Assembly: GCA_003645915.1 (NCBI GenBank)
Contig: QNDG01000010.1
Location: 1-11,540, forward strand
DNA from: Candidatus Zhuqueibacterota bacterium
Lineage (GTDB): Bacteria; Zhuqueibacterota; QNDG01
Direction of reading: 5' to 3'
Length of the DNA stretch: 11,540 nt
Below, in pieces: positions 7,634 to 11,540 of the stretch (its first letter is position 1; every line of letters begins with the position of its first letter). The translations under genes were made by a program, and so were the position numbers. Below the pieces are notes generated by a model. That model ran no database searches. It saw only the letters and a list, made by a program, of their open reading frames with translations, and was not told the origin of the DNA.

Positions 7634-8248
7634 ATGGCAAAAATTCGGCTGACAAAGAATGAGCTTAAAAAGCAGAAGGACAATTTAAAGCGTTTTACAC
7701 GTTTTTTACCTACTCTTGAATTAAAGAAAAAACAGCTTCTTCAGGAAGTCCGTAAAGCTCAACTTGTAATAGAAGATCTGTACAAGGAATTTGAAAAAAA
7801 CGAAAAACAGATAAGCAGGTGGGCCGGAGTATTTGCGGAAGATTTTGATATTGAGCCTCTTATAAAGGTTGAGCAGATTGTTACTGATACCGGAAATATT
7901 GCAGGAATTGATATACCGGTATTTAAGGATATTAAATTTGAAGAAATTTCGTATGACTTTATTACAACTCCCCTGTGGGTGGATTATGGTATTGAAGCTG
8001 TAAAAGAGCAGTTAACTATTCTTGAGAAGATAAAAGTTGTCAAAGAGCAGTTAAATATTCTTCAGAATGAACTGAGAAATACAATACAGAGAATAAAACT
8101 TTTTGAAGAAGTGAAAATACCGGAAGCAAGGGAGAACATAAGAATTATCAGAATTTTTCTGGCTGATCTTCAGACAGCTGAAGTTGTACGGGGAAAGATA
8201 GCCAAATCCAAAATTGCTAAAAAGAAGAGTTTAGAGAGCCTTGTATGA
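7634..8248 (+). CDS. atpD: V-type ATP synthase subunit D (central rotor shaft)
   Basis: This 204-residue protein is predominantly helical, with a basic N-terminal helix (RLTKNELKKQKDNLKRF) followed by a Lys/Leu/Glu-rich helix and a long C-terminal coiled-coil helix ending in a basic tail. This is the antiparallel coiled-coil shaft that turns inside the A3B3 head. The length is typical of subunit D. AGGCAGGG precedes the ATG, 26 nt after the atpB stop. The last codons overlap the atpI start in an ATGA arrangement. A separate F subunit gene, which binds D in other V-ATPases, is not found here. Confidence 0.93.
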   Translation: MAKIRLTKNELKKQKDNLKRFTRFLPTLELKKKQLLQEVRKAQLVIEDLYKEFEKNEKQISRWAGVFAEDFDIEPLIKVEQIVTDTGNIAGIDIPVFKDIKFEEISYDFITTPLWVDYGIEAVKEQLTILEKIKVVKEQLNILQNELRNTIQRIKLFEEVKIPEARENIRIIRIFLADLQTAEVVRGKIAKSKIAKKKSLESLV

Positions 8249-10014
8249 TAGTTAAAATGAAAAAAGTGACACTTATTGTTACTGAAAAGAACAGAGATGA
8301 TGCTCTTTACAAGCTGAGAAAACTTGGCGTTCTGCATGTTCGTAGTTTAAAAAATGAAGTAACTGAAAATGTAAATGAATTGTTGGCTTTAAAATCCAGC
8401 CTTGAGAAAGCAGAGACAATTATTGATGTTTTCAGCTCTTCAAAAAACAAGAAAGCAAAAGATGTATCCTTACTTATAGAAGATGTGCTTAAATGCAGTT
8501 CTGATCTTGCGAAAGCCGAAAGTGAGCTGACAGATTTGCAGAAAACAGTATCCTGGTTTGATAAATTTGGTAAAATCTCTTTAAAAAGTGTGGATCTTTT
8601 AAAAGAGAATGGTATATATATAACATTTTATCAGGCTGATAAATCTGGTTTAAAAAATATCCCTGAAGATAAAAATATACAAATTGCAAAGCAGGATGGT
8701 TCTGTTGTTTATTGTGCACTTATCAGTGAAGATCCGGAAGACAGGCTTGATTTTAAAGAACTATTAATGCCTGAAACCGAATGGAATAAGTTAAAAGATG
8801 ATATTAAAAATAAACAACAGGAAATCGGAAATTTAAAAAAGAAGCTATTATCATATGCTGATTATAAAGATTCAATAAGTGAATTTAAAAAGGAGCTTGA
8901 CAAGAAAATTGAATTTGCTATGGTTAAAGCTTCAATGGGCAGTGAAGAGGCATTTGCGTACATTCAGGGTTTCTGCCCAGATGATACTGTTGAAACTATA
9001 AAATCTAAAGCAGATAAAGAAGGCTGGGCATACATTATTTCAGATCCGGAGGATCCAAAAGAAGTTCCCACTCTGTTAAGAAATCCAAAATGGGTTAATA
9101 TAGTAAAACCTTTGTTTGATTTTATGGGGACACTGCCCGGTTATCATGAAATTGATGTGAGTATCGTGTTCCTTGCGTTCTTCAGTATTTTTTATGCAAT
9201 GCTTATAGGTGATGCGGGATATGGTTTTATTTTTCTTATTTCAACTGTAATTTTCAGAAGAAAATTAAAAGATTCTCCGGCAGAGCCGTTTTCCCTTATG
9301 TATCTTCTAAGCGGGGCAACAATTTTGTGGGGTCTGCTGTCAGGAACCTGGTTCGGATCCGAACAGATTGCGCAGCTTCCTGTTTTGAGAAATTTTATTG
9401 TTCCGAAACTTGACAGTTTTTCTGATGTTTCGCAGCCCTTTGTTATGCAGCTAACATTTATCATTGGGGCGGTTCATTTAAGCGTGGCAAGACTGATGTC
9501 GGCATTTAAGAAAATCAATTCCCCCACAGCAATAGCAGAGCTGGGATGGGTTGCAATTTTGTGGGGTATATATTTTGTTGCCAACAATTTGATTCTCGGA
9601 ACTCCGCTTAACAGTTATGTGCTTCCTCTGATTGGAGCAGGAGCTTTTATTGTTGCACTTTTTGCAAATTTTCAGAAGAATATTATAAAAGGTTTTCTCT
9701 TGTCTCTCGGAAACCTGCCCCTTGATATGATAAGTTCTTTTTCAGACATTGTTTCTTATATCAGACTTTTTGCAGTTGGATTTGCAACAGTAATTGTAGC
9801 AACAAGTTTTAATGATATGGCAGCAGGAGTAGGATTAAACTCCGTGTTCAGCGGTTTGATAATGGCTGTTATTCTTGTTTTCGGACACGGTTTAAATATT
9901 GTTCTTGGAATGATGGCAGTACTGGTTCACGGTGTACGTCTTAACATGCTTGAATTTTCCGGTCATGTTGGTGTTGAATGGTCTGGAAAGCCGTATATGC
10001 CGTTTAAAGAATAG
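8245..10014 (+). CDS. atpI: V-type ATP synthase membrane stator subunit I (a-type)
   Basis: This 589-residue protein has the two-part architecture of subunit I/Vph1. The cytoplasmic half (about 1-285) is charged and helical and includes a coiled coil. The membrane half has about eight transmembrane helices. The conserved junction GYHEIDVS and IGDAGYGF open the membrane domain. The essential arginine is R507 in SYIRLFAVGF; it releases the ion from the K-ring glutamate, equivalent to yeast Vph1 R735. The last helices contain FGHGLNIVLG and HGVRLNMLEF, both family hallmarks. The ATG at 8245 overlaps the atpD stop (ATGA), giving coupled translation; a second in-frame ATG at 8257 has no better Shine-Dalgarno. 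It is somewhat shorter than the roughly 650 residues common in the family, with the difference apparently in the cytoplasmic half. Confidence 0.96.
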   Translation: MIVKMKKVTLIVTEKNRDDALYKLRKLGVLHVRSLKNEVTENVNELLALKSSLEKAETIIDVFSSSKNKKAKDVSLLIEDVLKCSSDLAKAESELTDLQKTVSWFDKFGKISLKSVDLLKENGIYITFYQADKSGLKNIPEDKNIQIAKQDGSVVYCALISEDPEDRLDFKELLMPETEWNKLKDDIKNKQQEIGNLKKKLLSYADYKDSISEFKKELDKKIEFAMVKASMGSEEAFAYIQGFCPDDTVETIKSKADKEGWAYIISDPEDPKEVPTLLRNPKWVNIVKPLFDFMGTLPGYHEIDVSIVFLAFFSIFYAMLIGDAGYGFIFLISTVIFRRKLKDSPAEPFSLMYLLSGATILWGLLSGTWFGSEQIAQLPVLRNFIVPKLDSFSDVSQPFVMQLTFIIGAVHLSVARLMSAFKKINSPTAIAELGWVAILWGIYFVANNLILGTPLNSYVLPLIGAGAFIVALFANFQKNIIKGFLLSLGNLPLDMISSFSDIVSYIRLFAVGFATVIVATSFNDMAAGVGLNSVFSGLIMAVILVFGHGLNIVLGMMAVLVHGVRLNMLEFSGHVGVEWSGKPYMPFKE

Positions 10015-10043
10015 GTGAAACAAACTATAAAAGAAAAAGTGAA

Positions 10044-10047
10044 AGGA
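10044..10047 (+). promoter_or_regulatory. Ribosome binding site that decides the atpK start
   Basis: AGGA at 10044-10047 (within GAAAGGAA) is 1 nt from the ATG at 10049, too close, but 7 nt from the in-frame ATG at 10055. The second ATG is therefore preferred. Confidence 0.6.
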
Positions 10048-10054
10048 AATGTCG

Positions 10055-10489
10055 ATGAGTGGATTAGGTGACATGAATATTTCGTTGATCTTTGCAGCTA
10101 TAGGATCAGCATTGGGTACAGGAGCTGCAGGTATGGCAGCAATTGGAGCATGGAAAAAAGCATTTTTACAGAATAAGGCAGCTCCTTTCATCCTTGTTGC
10201 ATTTGTGGGAGCACCTCTTTCTCAGACTATTTATGGTATGATTTTAAGAAATGCAATTCAGTCTGCAAAATGGGCCGACGGTACATACCACTGGCAGATT
10301 TTAATCGGCGGTCTTGCAGGTTTTGCAATGGGCTTGTCTGCTTACATGCAGGGTAAGGCTGGAGCAAAAGCATCGGATGCGCTGGCAGAAACCGGAAAGG
10401 GTTTTGGAAATTACATTATGGTTGTAGGTGTTATTGAGACAGTTGCATTGTTTGTAATGGTTTTTGCAATGACAGCTCTTCCTAAATAG
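10055..10489 (+). CDS. atpK: V-type ATP synthase proteolipid subunit K, Na+-type
   Basis: This is a 144-residue, four-helix proteolipid, a duplicated c-type hairpin. Helices lie near 9-32, 44-65, 80-101 and 118-140. The ion-binding carboxylate is E128 in GVIETVAL (helix 4). Helix 2 has Q57 instead of a carboxylate, so there is one ion site per four helices, as in Enterococcus hirae NtpK. Residues aligning by eye with the NtpK Na+ site are S56 (T64), Q57 (Q65), Y60 (Y68), Q99 in MQGK (Q110) and E128 (E139). This predicts Na+ coupling. The start at 10055 is chosen on Shine-Dalgarno spacing; 10049 would add two residues. It is the last gene of the operon, 40 nt after atpI, followed by a strong terminator. 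Confidence 0.95.
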   Translation: MSGLGDMNISLIFAAIGSALGTGAAGMAAIGAWKKAFLQNKAAPFILVAFVGAPLSQTIYGMILRNAIQSAKWADGTYHWQILIGGLAGFAMGLSAYMQGKAGAKASDALAETGKGFGNYIMVVGVIETVALFVMVFAMTALPK

Positions 10490-10511
10490 TCTTAATTAAA
10501 AATATTACATT

Positions 10512-10553
10512 AATCCAGAAAAGAGTAATGTTGTTGCTCTTATCTGGATTTTT
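10512..10553 (+). terminator. Intrinsic terminator of the V-ATPase operon
   Basis: AATCCAGA (10512-10519) pairs with TCTGGATT (10543-10550). After one A-A mismatch, AAGAG (10521-10525) pairs with CTCTT (10537-10541), leaving an 11-nt loop. The stem runs straight into a T-run (10549-10553). It begins 22 bases after the atpK stop, so this is a textbook rho-independent terminator. Confidence 0.85.
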
Positions 10554-10578
10554 GTATATTTGTGTATATTTTTATAAT
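10552..10578 (+). promoter_or_regulatory. Candidate promoter for the downstream secreted-protein gene
   Basis: A perfect TATAAT lies at 10573-10578. TTGTAT at 10552-10557 could serve as -35 but at a short 15-bp spacing. The octamer GTATATTT occurs twice in between (10554-10561 and 10564-10571), exactly one helical turn apart. Transcription would start near 10585 and produce a leader of about 120 bases carrying two hairpins. Confidence 0.35.
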
Positions 10579-10601
10579 TAGGTATTATTTTTGCAATATA
10601 T

Positions 10602-10630
10602 TGAAATCCTTAATGAAAAGAAGGATTTTA
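10602..10630 (+). repeat. Leader hairpin 1
   Basis: AAATCCTT (10604-10611) is exactly complementary to AAGGATTT (10621-10628) with a 9-nt loop. One G-U and one further pair extend the stem to 10602/10630. The following bases are TATGTGG, not a T-run, so it is not a standard terminator. Confidence 0.45.
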
Positions 10631-10640
10631 TGTGGAATTT

Positions 10641-10664
10641 TACCACTATTTTTGTTAAGTGGTA
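10641..10664 (+). repeat. Leader hairpin 2
   Basis: TACCACT (10641-10647) is exactly complementary to AGTGGTA (10658-10664) with a 10-nt loop. The upstream GTGG (10632-10635) could instead pair with CCAC (10643-10646), giving two mutually exclusive folds. The hairpin ends 39 nt before the start codon. No known riboswitch class is recognised. Confidence 0.4.
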
Positions 10665-10703
10665 TAAATCCGCTCATAAAACCGGGTTAATACAGGTATT
10701 TTA

Positions 10704-11540
10704 ATGGCAAGTAAAGACAAAATAATCAAACTTTTACTTTGTATTGCAGTATTAATATTTATTTCTAACCACAGTTTGGTTTTTTCTCAGACGGATCCCC
10801 AAAGAAATGATGAAACAGGAAGTTACTATTTGCAACTTAAAACCAGCGAATTTCAGAAAGCAATGCTGCCAAGAGAAAAGTTTTTACTTGATATTGCAAA
10901 AAACACTTCAGAAGAATTAAAAACAAGACAACTTGAAGGTAAAAATACCAGCAATATAAGCCTTGATGAAATTGTTTCGCCTCAAAAAAGAATTATGGAA
11001 GACTACCTTGCTGAACTGGATAATGTTACTGCCCTGCTTGATGAAATTTCTGATCTTGAAAGAAAAGCAAGGCAGAAGGTCAATTTTCAGGTTCTTGAGG
11101 CTTTATCACAGTTAAGAGAAAGAGTAAAGGCCATTATTAACGGAAGTATAAATGCTTTTAATCCGGATAATACGGAAGAAAAAACCAAAAATAAAACAGA
11201 CACACCAAACAGTACTGTTCAGTCGGAGTCAAAGTCAGATAAAAACTTAAATATTAATGAGCCCAGCCCTGCAGATATATTTGAAGAGTGGAAATACAAT
11301 CGTATTCTTGAATTTAAAATGAAACTTTCCCGCTGGAAGCTTTTACGTACCAAATTACTGAATAGTGCTGGCCAGACAGAGTATGCAAGAATGTTCCGGC
11401 GGGCAATGAGGTCTGCATTGGAGCACTATCAGGCAGGCGATCTACTTACTGCACGGCTGGAGTTTGAGGATATATTAAATACTTACAATAAAATAAGAAT
11501 ACTTGACGATCTTTACTATTTTAGCGGAGAAGCTGCTTAC
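10704..11540 (+). CDS. Secreted/periplasmic protein with TPR-like repeat, runs off the window (partial)
   Basis: The frame is open from ATG 10704 to the window edge, giving 279 residues of an incomplete protein. The N-terminus is a signal peptide: K-rich start, hydrophobic core about residues 7-20 and a likely signal peptidase I cut after residue 28 (LVFS/QTDP). No lipobox cysteine sits at the right place. The mature part is helical and charged (about 45-150), then has a polar Asn/Thr/Lys/Ser-rich linker (about 152-189), then a helical segment leading into a TPR-like unit (ALEHYQAGDLLTARLEFEDI, then DDLYYFSGEAAY). That signature is common in YbgF/BamD-like periplasmic TPR proteins. The Shine-Dalgarno is weak (CAGG, about 7 nt upstream). 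It lies beyond the ATPase terminator and has its own promoter candidate, so it is a separate unit. The N-terminal domain matches no family I recognise. Confidence 0.8.
   Translation, partial: MASKDKIIKLLLCIAVLIFISNHSLVFSQTDPQRNDETGSYYLQLKTSEFQKAMLPREKFLLDIAKNTSEELKTRQLEGKNTSNISLDEIVSPQKRIMEDYLAELDNVTALLDEISDLERKARQKVNFQVLEALSQLRERVKAIINGSINAFNPDNTEEKTKNKTDTPNSTVQSESKSDKNLNINEPSPADIFEEWKYNRILEFKMKLSRWKLLRTKLLNSAGQTEYARMFRRAMRSALEHYQAGDLLTARLEFEDILNTYNKIRILDDLYYFSGEAAY

Overview
The window is AT-rich bacterial chromosome. It holds two compact, co-directional gene clusters on the + strand and the start of a third transcription unit. No RNA genes, insertion sequences, CRISPR arrays or pseudogenes were seen. 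Gene content and order point to an anaerobic or fermentative Gram-negative-type bacterium, possibly of the FCB group, spirochaetes or a related uncultured phylum. The grounds are a Chlamydia/Treponema/Bacteroidetes-style seven-gene V-type ATPase, a bactofilin, an inner-membrane M23 peptidase, and a secreted TPR-like protein whose signal peptide ends in a Bacteroidetes-like F-S/Q junction. The phylum is an inference; no marker here fixes it.

Region 1 (150-3077): parA, parB, a membrane-anchored M23 endopeptidase and a bactofilin, with an 11-nt overlap or 10-22-nt gaps. This reads as one operon joining chromosome segregation (ParABS, usually near oriC) to a cell-shape module (bactofilin scaffold plus peptidoglycan hydrolase). 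parA starts at TTG behind a strong Shine-Dalgarno. A sigma-70-like promoter lies upstream, and the first 134 bases may be the tail of an upstream membrane-protein gene.

Region 2 (3078-3448): 371 bases without a convincing gene. It contains a hairpin, a 9-bp direct repeat, two nested complementary arms, candidate -10 boxes and a 29-codon ORF whose stop abuts the next start codon. It probably carries the promoter and leader of the ATPase operon.

Region 3 (3449-10489): V-type ATPase operon in the order E - DUF2764-like - A - B - D - I - K, tightly packed with overlapping starts and stops. A and B form the catalytic head, D the rotor shaft, E the peripheral stalk, I the stator with the essential arginine, and K the proteolipid ring. 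K keeps the residues that bind Na+ in Enterococcus hirae NtpK, so the machine is predicted to be Na+-coupled. Recognisable C, F and G/H subunits are absent, leaving the DUF2764-like protein as a candidate substitute. A clear intrinsic terminator (10512-10553) closes the operon. A V-type ATPase sits downstream of parAB, where many bacteria carry the F-type atpIBEF... operon.

Region 4 (10554-11540): a promoter-like stretch and a leader with two hairpins precede a secreted protein with a signal peptide, a helical charged N-terminal part, a polar linker and a TPR-like repeat. It runs off the window end.
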